From Tetraselmis striata (taxonomy: Eukaryota; Chlorophyta; Chlorodendrophyceae; Chlorodendrales; Chlorodendraceae), in contig VCJN01001734.1 in NCBI GenBank assembly GCA_006384855.1, forward strand, positions 1 to 64,000: a DNA stretch of 64,000 nucleotides, written 5' to 3'. Position 1 is the first letter of the stretch. Each line of letters starts with the position of its first letter. The notes beneath the pieces are model-generated. The model saw nothing but the letters and a program-made list of their open reading frames with translations, was not told the DNA's origin and did not search any database. The translations under genes and the position numbers were made by a program. This document shows, piece after piece, positions 35,226-45,937 of the stretch.

Positions 35226-36208
35226 GCGTGCGTGTTCATACTGGAGCTTAGCAGCATGGCAACACAATGTAGGCAATTTGGAGTCGGGCGTGGGGGGTTT
35301 GGGGGGGTGCTGGTGGGGGGGGGGGGGGGGGGGGGGGGCTTTATTCAGAAATTGCGCTTCCGTCTTTGTGTCCTAGTATACGATATACATAGGTAGCCAG
35401 GAATGATGTCCCCTTACCTATCTTGGACAGGTTATACATGTTGTACCTGCGGGGTAGTGAAACAACCTCATTATCCATAGTCAACAATCATGACGAATCA
35501 TTTTCGACCGCAGATAGGAGTTGAATCGACTCCTATCCGTCGATTTCACAAATCGCATTTCCTTTGCTAGCGCGGCCGGGGCAGCGGGGCGCCCATGCGC
35601 CGCGGCCGGGGCTGTAGCGGGGCGCCAACGCGCCGCGGCCCGGGCAGCGGAGCACCAACGCGCCAAACTCGCTGCGGCCGGGGCAGCGGGTCGCCAACGC
35701 GCCGCGGCCGGGGCAGCGGGCAGCGGGGCGCCAACGCGCAGCAGGGTTGCAACGCGCATCATGGTACGCAGTAGGCGGTTCACATGGTAGTAGGAAGTTG
35801 CGTATATACCCGGAACTTTCTGACTGATGACATGCATTACGATTCCGACTGGGGGTAGAGGGGCGGCATGGGGCCGGTTGGGGGGGGTCACTTGATGTCA
35901 TGGGGGTCGAGCCCCATTTCATATATATGCGTGCTTCTAGGCCGGCTCAAGCTCCAGTGTGTCAGTTCTTAGACAAAACTTGTTCAACGCCTCTGCGCAG
36001 GCCGCCCAAGTGGCGGGGGGGGGCTGAGGCGCATGGCTTCGCGGCGGCGCCCCTACAGCCCGGTGCCGTGCCCTTCAACATATCCACCACATAGTCTGTC
36101 CCAGCGGCCTCCCACAGTCCCACAAAGCATGGCCGCCACAAAGGCAGGCTTGGGAAGTCTGGGTCCAGGCATGCACGCGGAAACTCTATGCGTGCCTCCA
36201 GTAAGATA
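35226..36208. repeat. Intergenic with poly(G) and a 30-bp minisatellite
   Basis: Poly(G) of 24 nt lies at 35315-35338. At 35572-35749 a unit of about 30 bp, cgcggccggggcagcggggc plus gccaacgcgc, repeats about five times. No gene is recognised; the frames over the minisatellite are its shadows. Confidence 0.7.
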
Positions 36209-38061
36209 TCAGCCGCCCATATGCATGCTCCGTGTCAATGGTGCCACTGCCTCTAGCCACGCACTTAACGTCTCGCATAGGCATATGACATAGGGCATGT
36301 ATTCATATGACACCAGCCTAGACACAATGCGTATGAGGGCAGAGGGGGAGAGCGCACGGTACGCTCCATCTAGAGCTCTGAACGAGTCGCGGGCAGTGCT
36401 GCCCCTGTCCGCCTCATGGGCTATGCCTCGGCAGACCAGATTGTGCAGGTTCAGCTTCATCATCTCACCAGGCGAATGCACGCCGCACATCTGCACATAT
36501 GTCAGCATGCACTTGCAGTCCTTCCCCCGCTGCTTCTTGATGGACTCGTTGACACGCGCTGGCACTCCTCACTGTCAGCAATAAGAGCGTCACACTCATC
36601 CTCGCAGTCCCTCAGGCACTGGATGACCGCCGCTCCTTGCAGGATATGCCCCATGACTGCTAGGTGTTGATGCTCTGCGCTGTCAAACATAACCCTGCAG
36701 GAATCGCCACCGACGCACGCTACGTACTCAGTAAACAACACACCGTCCCCTAATAGAGCGGAGCTAGGCGTTTTTAGTCCTAGCAATAGTGGAGCGGGCC
36801 CCTCACCCAAGGACTAGCACTGCCACAGTCTCCGCGAAGTGCAGGAAGTCCTCGCGTGTCCGGTTGGCACACACCACACCGCTTGTGCCGGTTGACGGCA
36901 GCATTGACCGGACTGGTTTACCGAAGTCAATGGTAAGGGCAAACATCGCCATCTGTCTGTCCATCTTCGTCATCTCGGGCCGCCTATCCTGTGAAGGCAC
37001 ACACATATCAGCAACGCCCCTTGCGGCGGGAACCACGGGCGGGCAGCAACCGCGGTGTAAAAGATCACTAACCTTCAGGGTGCCGACATACTCCCAAAAG
37101 TCCTTGACTACCCCCAACATTAGTGCATGTGCTATCGGCAGCGGCCGGAAGTCAGCATAGCTTATATGCGGCAGCCAGCGCACAAATGGAGACATGCATG
37201 AAGTGCCGGCTATCGTCTGCACGATGCGCCCTGCGCCGGCCTCCACTGTCAGGAACCGCATACCCGCGCTGGACAACTACAGGTGCTGGGCACCCCCGCC
37301 GTAGGCAATGCTAGGTTCACAGTCATCGTCGGCAGTCTTTTCCTGCGCTGCGTCTTTCACCACCATGTGCACGCCGTATGTATGGCCGTCACTTCAAGGG
37401 GCGTCTAGACGGCAGACTCCGAAGCAGTACTTGCTTGCACCCGAAGCCACCCATGTATGATCGGCATCATCCAGAGTAGTAATACGATATCTGCATGCAA
37501 ACACATCACGCATTCAGTCACACCTTTTTACTTGTCCCCGCCCTCAGTACTCTGTAGCAAATAGTGGGAGCAGCCGTGCCACGATGCAATCCACCACGCT
37601 TCATAGCCTTGAAGCGTCCAGGCATGTTAGCAAAGAAGGCGCCAATGTATATAATTATGTAGCTCATGATCCCACATTGTGCATGTCAGTGTTATGTGCC
37701 AGTAACAACCAATCGCAGGCCAGCATGCCCACTTCCGGTTGACAGTGGGTGCACACCTCATGCTGCAACTCATGGCGCGCTCTGGACTTCTTACCATCGC
37801 TGTCAGTCACCTCATACACATCATGAACAGTCAGTGCGCCCTCCGCACTCTGCGTTCTATATGCTGGCAATTGCCTTGAGTGTCCCCTCCACCTATATGT
37901 CAATGTGCTTTGGTGCAATGGGGCCTGAGATGATGATCAGCACCTTCACGTTGCGCTTCTCCCCCCAATTTGATGATGGCATGTCTTGACACCTGCAATA
38001 GTAGGCCACGCCGCGCAGCACGTCAAAGCACCCAACTATAATTGTATTCATATATCTCGCA
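36209..38061 (-). pseudogene. CACTA/tnp2-like transposase, C-terminal part
   Basis: Exon blocks on the minus strand follow the order of tnp2 (EnSpm/CACTA) proteins: KRNVKVLIIISGPIAPKHID (matching the family's IIPGP-P-ID block), ALTVHDVYEV, HELQHEVCTHCQ, then DFRPLPIAHALMLGVVKDFW (matching the algal LPIAHALL-GVVK block). Two introns are clear: 37078-36992 (CTGAAG|GTTAGT to CACAG|GATAGG) and about 36798-36690 (TTGG|GTGAGG to TGCAG|GGTTAT). The gene carries an in-frame TGA and a TAG upstream of 37276, and a frameshift near 36545. Its N-terminal half is at 50205-51690, on the other side of the 12-kb element. CACTA transposases excise and insert their element; this one is broken. Confidence 0.65.
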
Positions 38062-38092
38062 GAACAGTAATGCAACCTATTTTGCCCCGAGG
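38062..38092. repeat. Left terminal inverted repeat
   Basis: About 30 bp, imperfect. It pairs with 50175-50204 and is preceded by GCA. Confidence 0.75.
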
Positions 38093-38169
38093 CACGCGGT
38101 GCATTGTGGTTAGGTCTAAATTAGGGTTTGGGGGCAGCAGTGGGATTGAAAGCTAATATGAATGCCGGT

Positions 38170-38385
38170 TGGTTCATTTTGTGCCAAGTCGGGGAAACCA
38201 ATTCCGTCCAAGCAGGGACAAATCAAAAGAGGGAAGGAAACGGGATGGTTACAAGAAGTTTGCGCCATCGGGGGCTGAAACTCTGTCCAAACTGGGACAA
38301 AAAAAGTGCGGGGGCCGTGATGGCTACAAGTAGTTTGTGCCGTCCGGGGCTGAAACTCTGTCAAAGCCGGGACAAAACATATGAG
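38170..38385. repeat. Subterminal tandem repeat with GGGACAAA
   Basis: About 2.7 copies of a 76-bp unit containing gatgg(c/t)tacaag, ggggctgaaactctgtc and gggacaaaa. The gggacaaa word also marks the other end of the element. Confidence 0.7.
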
Positions 38386-38407
38386 CGGCTAATTTTGCGG
38401 AATTGTA

Positions 38408-41400
38408 CTACATATCATCATCTTCGATCACATAATCCCCTCGGCGCTCTGCCGCCTCTTGCCTCCTCTTCTCCGCCGCAAGACGCTCTGCGAACTCCTC
38501 TGACACGGTCATTGGATGGGGTAGACCCGGCCACTTCTCGAAGTCATTTGGACGCAGTCTTTGAGTCTCGTCCCATGGCTTCTCTTTGAACCATGAGGTC
38601 ATCCTGGACTTCATCCCAGCGATTTGCGTCTTCTGGTTGTGAATGGGGATCGTCTTCAAGTTCCTGTGTGTGAACGAGTAGCTATGATCCATATGGTCCC
38701 ACCACACGGAAAAGGCCGCAGCGACCTGGAAAAGGCGTGGCAAACCGCACAAGGCGTTAATTGTTTTATGTTGATCCCATTAAGACACTCACCCGGGTTG
38801 CACCCCTCACGCACCGCGGTTGTCCCGGTTCCGGCTGTGACGTCGACGATTGTTGTACCGTCTGCTGCCGCCATCTTAAGGTGCTTGGCGAAGAGAGCGA
38901 TAGGCTTTTGGTACTTGTTCACCGTCTGTCTGTTCTCGTCCTTCAATTTCGAACTGTCTTTGAAGTGACCCAACATGATGGATGTAGAGAATCTGGAAAG
39001 GCACAACCGGCTTAGCGAGTAGAATATACAAGCCGGCTATTTTCCACGGATCAAATCTCACCTTCGGGGATCATCGAAACGGATGTTGTCAGCTATGATG
39101 CTTGGCGGGGGCTTCCTGACGTAGAGGTAGTACTCAGCGTCGTGACGCAGAGAGCTGCCCATCTTCATCCCGCAATCCTTAGCCCAAGTCAAGACGTGAT
39201 AGATGAGGTCCTCAGCTTGTTTTTGAACGGCTGTGATTGCGGATCCAAGTTGCTGGTCCGAGAGGTGAATGAAGAAATGGCACCCATCGAGAGCAGTGTG
39301 GACGTCAGAAGATCCAGTCAGGATATTCAACTGCCTGCGCGGGGGAAAAATCGGGAATGAGATAAATGAAAGCACAGTCATCTACGCACCGGGGTTGTGG
39401 GGGTTGTCTTGCCTGGCGAAAGCAAACACGTCGTTGAAGTCGTCCGTACCCCACGCAGCATCCTTCGAGTCCCATGTGCGCGAACCAGCTCCGAAAAGCG
39501 CGTCGGCAATGAAGACTGTTGCCTTTCTGGCACGAACTGCCGACATGGCGTCCGCGACGAATTGTTTTGTCGCGGGAGCCTTGAAGTTCCCCTCCACAAT
39601 GCAAGTCTTGCAAAGCTCCGTGTTCAACCACACCTTGTCATCCTTGTCGACCCCTTCTCCCTTGGGCATCACCGGAAGTTCCTCGGCTTGTGCGTATTAG
39701 AAAACAGATTCGGGTTAATAGCTCACAACGAAAATTCAGAAGAGCATTTGTGGTTGCACAAGATCTTAGTTACCTTCATCGATATACACAGCTCATTAGA
39801 AACATTCGGAGCGGAAACCGCGATAAGCTCCGGCGCACATGCCAGAAGAGCAAACTATGTGAAGAAGGAGATGACCAAGTCCGGCATCTTATTCTTGATG
39901 CGATACGCCTCACTCCTGATGGTGGTGTTGGTGGCCGCGATATGCTCTCGAACCGGTAGTGGTGTGAGACAATCGGCGGATTTCATGTCCCCCCCATCTG
40001 GCAGGAGGGGTCAGCAAGACCATCAACGGACCGGAGCGATGAGCACCTTTGAACAAATCCTGGAACTTTCTGGGGAAGCCTGTTGGGCCGAGGTCATCAA
40101 CCTTGGCTCGGAACTTGGTGATGGCGTCAAGGCGAGCGGCCGCTTGCTCATCCGACACATTGTCATCCACATCCATTTCGATGATGTGGTCCGAGAGATA
40201 TTTCCCCCAGTTCCTGGCCGGTTCGTCCGGCGTCAGCAGTTGGAGTTCCTGTCCGTGTCCCTTTGCCGTGCCAATAGCATTCATGAGCTTGATGCTTGCT
40301 CGACGCAAGAGATCGCGAAACCTCCAGGTCTCAATCATCGCGAGCCACTCCGCGTTGGTGTGCGTAACAACCATGGGGCCATTGTCGCCGGCATGCTTAA
40401 TGTCATCCACCAGCTCGTAGAGGAAAGGGGTCACACTGTGCTCGCCTTGGATGAGCAGTCCAACCACCAGGTACATCTGGCCCACAGGGAGATCCGCGCT
40501 GTCGCTCTGCTTGGCAAGAGACGGCTCGTCTAGCCAGGGCGCATGGGGTCCAAAGCCGACATCCTGGGTCGAAAAACAAACTTCAGTACGGAGAAAGGAA
40601 TCAATGATAGTATTCCATATGATTAAGACACTGGGGTCGGTCACAACTTACCTCCATGAGGGCGACTCGGAAGTGAGCTCTGTCTTTCCCGAAGCCGTAC
40701 TTCTTGTTATCGAGGAATGTATTGATAGGCTTCCGAATTGCTTCGTAAACCTTCCTCACTTCCTTCTGGGTGAGTTGCCTGCCGGAATTGAGACGCTCGA
40801 CTCTATCGAGTTCTTGCTGGTAGTGCACAAATAGGTCTCCGAGTTTGGTTCTGGCTTCGTCCCATCCTCGAACCCCGAGGTCCACATGCCGGTAGGCTTC
40901 AGAAATCTGCTCAAGGGGCTCAAAAACACTGCGCAAATCATTTGTCAGAATCTAGCAGCATTAACAACACGATAAATTTTCATCGTGTACGCAGCTCACC
41001 GTTATGGGCGCGAGCAGAGGTCAATCAAATTTGAGAACTCGCTGCTCTTCTCATCTTTGATGCCGATCTTCTCAAGTTCAACTTGAAGAACTTCAGACTT
41101 CTTGAACTCCTTCACTACCCTGATTTGCGGAAGTGCCCTAAAGCCGGGGCGATTTGCATCCTGTTCTGCATACCAGCTCTCGAAACATCTGCGAAGGTTC
41201 TGCAGAAACAATTGCACCGATTTCAAAATTCCGAACGATTGTACCTCGATGACAAACCGTTTCGTCCCGCTGATGACAGAACGTTTCGTCCCACTAATGA
41301 CATAACGTTTCGTCCCACTGATGACAAACCGTTTCGTCCCACTGATGACAGACCGTTTCGTCCCGCTGATGACAAACGGTTTCGTCCCACTGATGACAAA

Positions 41401-44400
41401 CCGTTTCGTCCCACTGATGACAAACCGTTTCGTCCCACTGATGACAAACTGTTTCGCCCCACTGATGACAGACCGTTTCGTCCCACTGTCACATATTTTT
41501 AAACCGCTAACGACAGAACGACTTTTGTCACACTTTACGCCTATTTGCTGCCACGGTCAGCTAAATAGTAATTTGGGAGAATGGGCCACCCACCAGGAGT
41601 TTGTGCATCGACGTGTCTCCCACGACGGTGTGACCCGCCTCGTTGAGCTTCATAGACATGTAGCGGCAGACTTCCGGCGAGAGGCAGATGTACATCTTAG
41701 CCGACGTGAGGTGGATGCCTTTGTTGGCTTTGTAGATTTCCGGGTAGTTTTCTTTCACCATGCGCTTCGTCTCCCGTCTGTGGCTGCCGTCGATGTTGGC
41801 TTGAAGCGCGCCGTAGGCGCAAAGAAACTCGATGATGACGTCGATCTCTGGCTTGTAGGAACTTGAATCCGCCAACCTCGGGTTCTCCCCGCCTTGGAAT
41901 GCTGCGACTAGCTCCTTGAAGTTGGCCATGGTCAGAGCGAGGGGCTCGTACTCTTCGGAGAAACAATCGCGGTTCTTGTGGACTACTGGAAAGGACACCG
42001 AGAAATTCTCGGCGGACAGGGAAGGATTCCTCTGAATAACAAATGCAAGAAATGGATGTCAGTAAGTTGCATTGTGTATTGATTTATATGTAACTACACA
42101 TATCTGATCCGGATAGGTACAACAGGTCGCGATAGGCTTTTACCTTGTAGCTTTGCGCCACCATATTGCAGTCTTGCAGCTTTGGGGAACGGAATTCAAA
42201 TTCCGGCGGCGGAGCGACGAACTTATCGGATATGAAGCTGAAAATGTGAGGCAGCCCCGTATCCTTGTCGACGACGAGGTTGACTCTGTCGGCGTATAAC
42301 GTGTTGATGTCGCCACTGTGAGATGTCTTCACCTCTGGATCAACAATCTCGACTCTGAGGTGGCCGTAAGAGATCCAGTCGACGGCACCGGTGTTGTGGA
42401 AGCCATTCAAGGCCGGCGGGACGGCCAACGTGTTGACGTATGGAAGCGCGTACTTAAAATCCTTGTCAATGTTGGCCAAGTCATCGATGTCAATCTCACC
42501 AGACGCGAAACCTGTCAGCGCCTGCGCCGGCACATTGCGCTCGACCAAAGTCCATGCGTAGTAAGACTGGAACCGCGGTTGGAAACAGAGTTGCGGTTGG
42601 ATCGCGTGGAGTAGCAACCTCTCAAAGCTGACATTGATCCTGAACTCCTTGGGCATTGTCAAGCGATAAGGTTCAAGACAGATCTGCGGTAACAAGCATA
42701 AGAATATTAATACTTATTGAAACACGACATTGACACGAATTCAGACATCATAGAAGCTTTACTCACCCCGTAGTTTCCGGCCGAGTCCAGCTCGACGTCC
42801 TTGATCTTTCCGATACACGAGAGAAGTGGCCCCTTCGGATCATAGAAAAAGTCCTTGCCAGTCAGCAAGCTCGCCTTGTGCAATTCGATGTACAAATAGA
42901 TTTGTACCTCAGCACTTGTGTTCTTGAACCAGTGGATAGTCCAGCTCCTTGAGGTAAAGTCGCTGTAGGAGTCATGTTCTTGGGACCCGTCCCTCTCGTC
43001 AAAGAAGTCGTCGTAAGAGGCGACCGTCATCAGCTTTGTCTTCCTCTCGGGTCCAGGAGTGCCGGTGATGTCGAGAGCTTGCTTACGCTTCTCTGCCGCC
43101 CGTTACCTCTGTTCTTCCTATGTGCCGAAGACCTCTTCATCCGTGCACATACTGAGGAATTCAAGAACCCTTCTCGGAGCCTCGGCAATAGGGGCTCGAG
43201 AACCAGAGGCTCCAGAACAGGACGCTTGCCCGGTAGTCGGCGCTGGAGTCTCGAGCTCGGCCTCTGGCTCCAGGTTAAGCCGAGTGGGCTCGGGCTCCGG
43301 CTCCGGCTCCGGCTCGGGCTCCATCTGAGTGGGCTCAGTTTCAGGCTCATGCCGAGGCTCTGGCTCGGGCTCATTGGGCTCTGTTTCAGGCTCCGGCTCG
43401 GGCTCCGGCTCCGGCTCAGTGTGCTCTATTTCAGGCTCAGGCTTTGTTTCCGGTACTTGAGATGGGCCTTTAGACAAAGAAGAGCCTTGATTCGGGGAAC
43501 CTGTAAAGAATGAGTAGAGAGTACTCAACACACCTGCAGTGGGCGTCACGATTAACTACTGAACGGTATCGCCATACACCATCAAAGCCAAGCGTATTTT
43601 TTCTTACCTGGGGATCCCGATTTACCAGCTGCTTCCGACGCGGTTGCCTGCGCCAATTTACGACATGTTGGAACGTCAGATAACTCATTGACGAGAAAGT
43701 AATCGAAGGGAGTGAGAAGGCAGGGATTGATACTTTCAGTCACAATTACCTGGAGTCACAATCGTCTCTGAAACCTTTTCTTTCCCCTTGGATTCGTTTG
43801 AAGCTTTAGTCGCTACTGGCTCATGTGCGCGTCCTTTCGAACCTGTCAACACACATGATTTCAAACAATGTCAATATGACACAGTGCACTCACAAAAATC
43901 ATATGATTTGAGAGGCAAGGACCTGATTGATAGTAAGCTTGCATGAGCTTTTCGTAATCGATTAGCCTTCGCGCTGTCTGCATTTGAGTATCTGAGAGGA
44001 CCTGGCCGCTCTTGATTCGGGCCGTCAAAAGAGCGGCGGCCGATCTTTCTCCTTGCGAGTGCGTGCCGTAAACCGGCACCCTACCTCCTAAAAGGCTCGG
44101 TTTCCAGGGGTTACATGATGCCTCAGCGCCCGCTCTAGCTGCATAAGCTGAGGCTGCACGGCTCTTCTTCGCCGCCGGCTGCTCGGGCACAGAAGATGAC
44201 GCCTTGTGTTTTCTCCCGACTAGCGCTCCGAGCGCATCGAATTCTTTTGCTTTCTCGGTAGGTTTTGATGTCCGCTTGGACCTTCGACCTATAAATATCA
44301 TATCCTGTCAGACCGTTTCGTCCCATTGATGACAAACCGTTTCGTCCCACTGATGACAAACCGTTTCGTCCCACTGATGACAAACCGTTTCGTCCCACTG

Positions 44401-45397
44401 GTGACAAACCGTTACGTCCCACTGATGACAAACCGTTTTGTCCCACTGATGACAAACCGTTTCGTCCCACTGATGAAAGAACGTTTCGTCCCGCTGATGA
44501 CATAACGTTTCGTCCCACTGATGACATATCGTTTCGTCCCACTGATGACATGCCGTTTCGTCCCACTGATGACAGAACGTTTCGTCCCACTGATGACAAA
44601 CCGTTTCGTCCCGCTGATGACAAACCGTTTCGTCCCACTGATGACAAACCGTTTCGTCCCACTGATGACAGATCGTTTCGTCCCACTGATGACAAACCGT
44701 TTCGTCCCACTGATGACAAACCGTTTCGTCCCGCTGATGACAAACCGTTTCGTCCCGCTGATGACAAACCGTTTCGTCCCACTGATGACAAACCGTTTCG
44801 TCCCACTGATGACAAACCGTTTCGTCCCACTGATGACAAACCTATTTTCAATACATTATGTACTGCGGTTTAATAATGTAATGTCTTTAAGTACTGCGCT
44901 TCACACTAATATTAAACCACTCCTTACGGCGGAGTACAGGCAGAGGTTCCCCCTGGCCGCTCTTCACCCCCACCCCCTCCCACCACCAATTAGCATCCTT
45001 ACTGCTTGCCGCAGCTGCCTCGACGGGACGTAATACTAACCTCCAGGACCCTGATGCCGCTCGTCTCGTTTGGGTTTCTATTCCCACTCGTCTGCCTACA
45101 CCTCGAGCGGTCCTAGATTACACCGCTTCTACAGGGAACCCTAACCGAACTCGCTAGATCTGGCCGTATCACGCGTCGAGCAGGCAGGCGGCTACTGTAC
45201 GCTCCCACTCGTCTGCCTACACCTCGAGTGGTCCTAGATTACACCGCTTCTACAGGGAACCCTAACCGAACTCGCTAGATCTGGCCGTATCACGCGTCGA
45301 GCAGGCAGGCAGCTACTGTACGCGCGCGCAACTCACCTGGGGTGGCGTCGTCCTTGTCTTCCTTGTCCTTGGCAGGCTCGTTCTTCTTCGGCGCCAT
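38408..45397 (-). CDS. Large spliced protein with degenerate DNA-methylase end
   Basis: Fifteen exons fit good splice sites: 45397-45337, 44288-43923, 43843-43750, 43628-43608, 43500-42767, 42683-42144, 42031-41594, 41199-41000, 40928-40652, 40563-40047, 39997-39774, 39681-39390, 39330-39062, 38992-38815, 38725-38408. About 1,500 codons. It begins [17 protein letters not shown], then a basic stretch ([18 protein letters not shown]) and a Glu-Pro repeat (EPEPEPEPE). The middle is unrecognised. Near the end, [15 protein letters not shown] followed by [12 protein letters not shown] matches the motif IV region of N4/N6 DNA methylases, but DPPF has become [16 protein letters not shown] and [17 protein letters not shown] match their C-terminal SAM-binding motif. 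Four in-frame TAG/TAA codons (43118, 43103, 41002, 39855), all where Gln would fit, and frame conflicts in exons 3 and 12/13 suggest decay or sequence error. Methylation activity is doubtful without the catalytic prolines. Confidence 0.65.
41248..41491. repeat. 24-bp repeat array 1 (about 10 units)
   Basis: Units of CGTCCCACTGATGACAAACC plus GTTT, with A/G variation after CCC and a/g/t variation in aca(a/g)a. It lies wholly in the intron between exons 7 and 8 of the minus-strand gene. Confidence 0.95.
44307..44842. repeat. 24-bp repeat array 2 (about 22 units)
   Basis: Same unit and same orientation on the plus strand as array 1. Wholly in intron 1 of the minus-strand gene. Frames such as repeated PFRPTDDK are translations of the array, not proteins. 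Confidence 0.95.
45082..45323. repeat. 121-bp perfect-phase tandem duplication
   Basis: 45082-45202 is repeated at 45203-45323. The two copies differ visibly only at gagCGg/gagTGg and ggCGgc/ggCAgc, both CpG transitions. Located in intron 1 of the minus-strand gene. Confidence 0.9.
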
Positions 45398-45937
45398 TCT
45401 GGCGGTAGGTAGGTTGACGCGGTAGATGAGCGGGTTTCTTGGTGGGAAGCGGTGAGGGAGAGGTGGAAATGACGTGGTTTCTGTAAGCCGCCGCTATGAC
45501 CCCTGCTGGACCAACGGCGCGCGTGCGCACACTATAGTGTACCTCGTCGTCGTCATCAGGTTCATGTATTTTGCACCGCGACGAATATACAAGGCTAACT
45601 ACTGCGACTTTATATTACTATTACTGGAAGATAAAATATTCCCTACTCGAGAGTCAGAACGGTACGAGAGTACAGTGGCGTGGCAATAATATTCCTTCAT
45701 GGGATGACATATTCCTTGGATTGGATTCGGGTGTACTTACTAGTATAGAACTATTACCGACATACGAAAGAAACACGAAATAATTCGGTATTTGAGTCAT
45801 CAATTATTTTGACCCGTAGCTGGATATTATGCACCCCGGTCAACGGCCCGTCCGAGAACGGTCATCGGCCGTCACTCTTCCTCACCACAGATCACAGTCC
45901 TTCACCCCCCCCCCCCCCCCCACTCGCCCCGCGCTGC
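45398..45937. promoter_or_regulatory. Shared divergent promoter region
   Basis: The 540 bp between the two start codons (ATG at 45397 on minus, 45938 on plus) must hold both promoters. It is AT-richer than the genes. Poly(C) at 45905-45921 lies just before the plus-strand start. No defined promoter element is recognised. Confidence 0.45.

Noticed and set aside
35481-35891. Ala/Pro/Arg-rich ORF
   Set aside because: Product of the 30-bp minisatellite.
39397-40533. 378-codon plus-strand ORF
   Set aside because: It lies antisense to spliced minus-strand exons with good junctions and family motifs.
41083-41502. Long repetitive proteins (PFRPTDDK and SSVGRNGL types) at 41.1-41.5, 44.1-44.9 and 46.7-47.3 kb
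   Set aside because: They are translations of the 24-bp arrays; 24 is a multiple of 3, so frames stay open on both strands.
44307-44842. CRISPR-like array of 24-bp repeats
   Set aside because: Units are head to tail without unique spacers, lie in introns of a eukaryotic gene and vary by point changes. This is a minisatellite.
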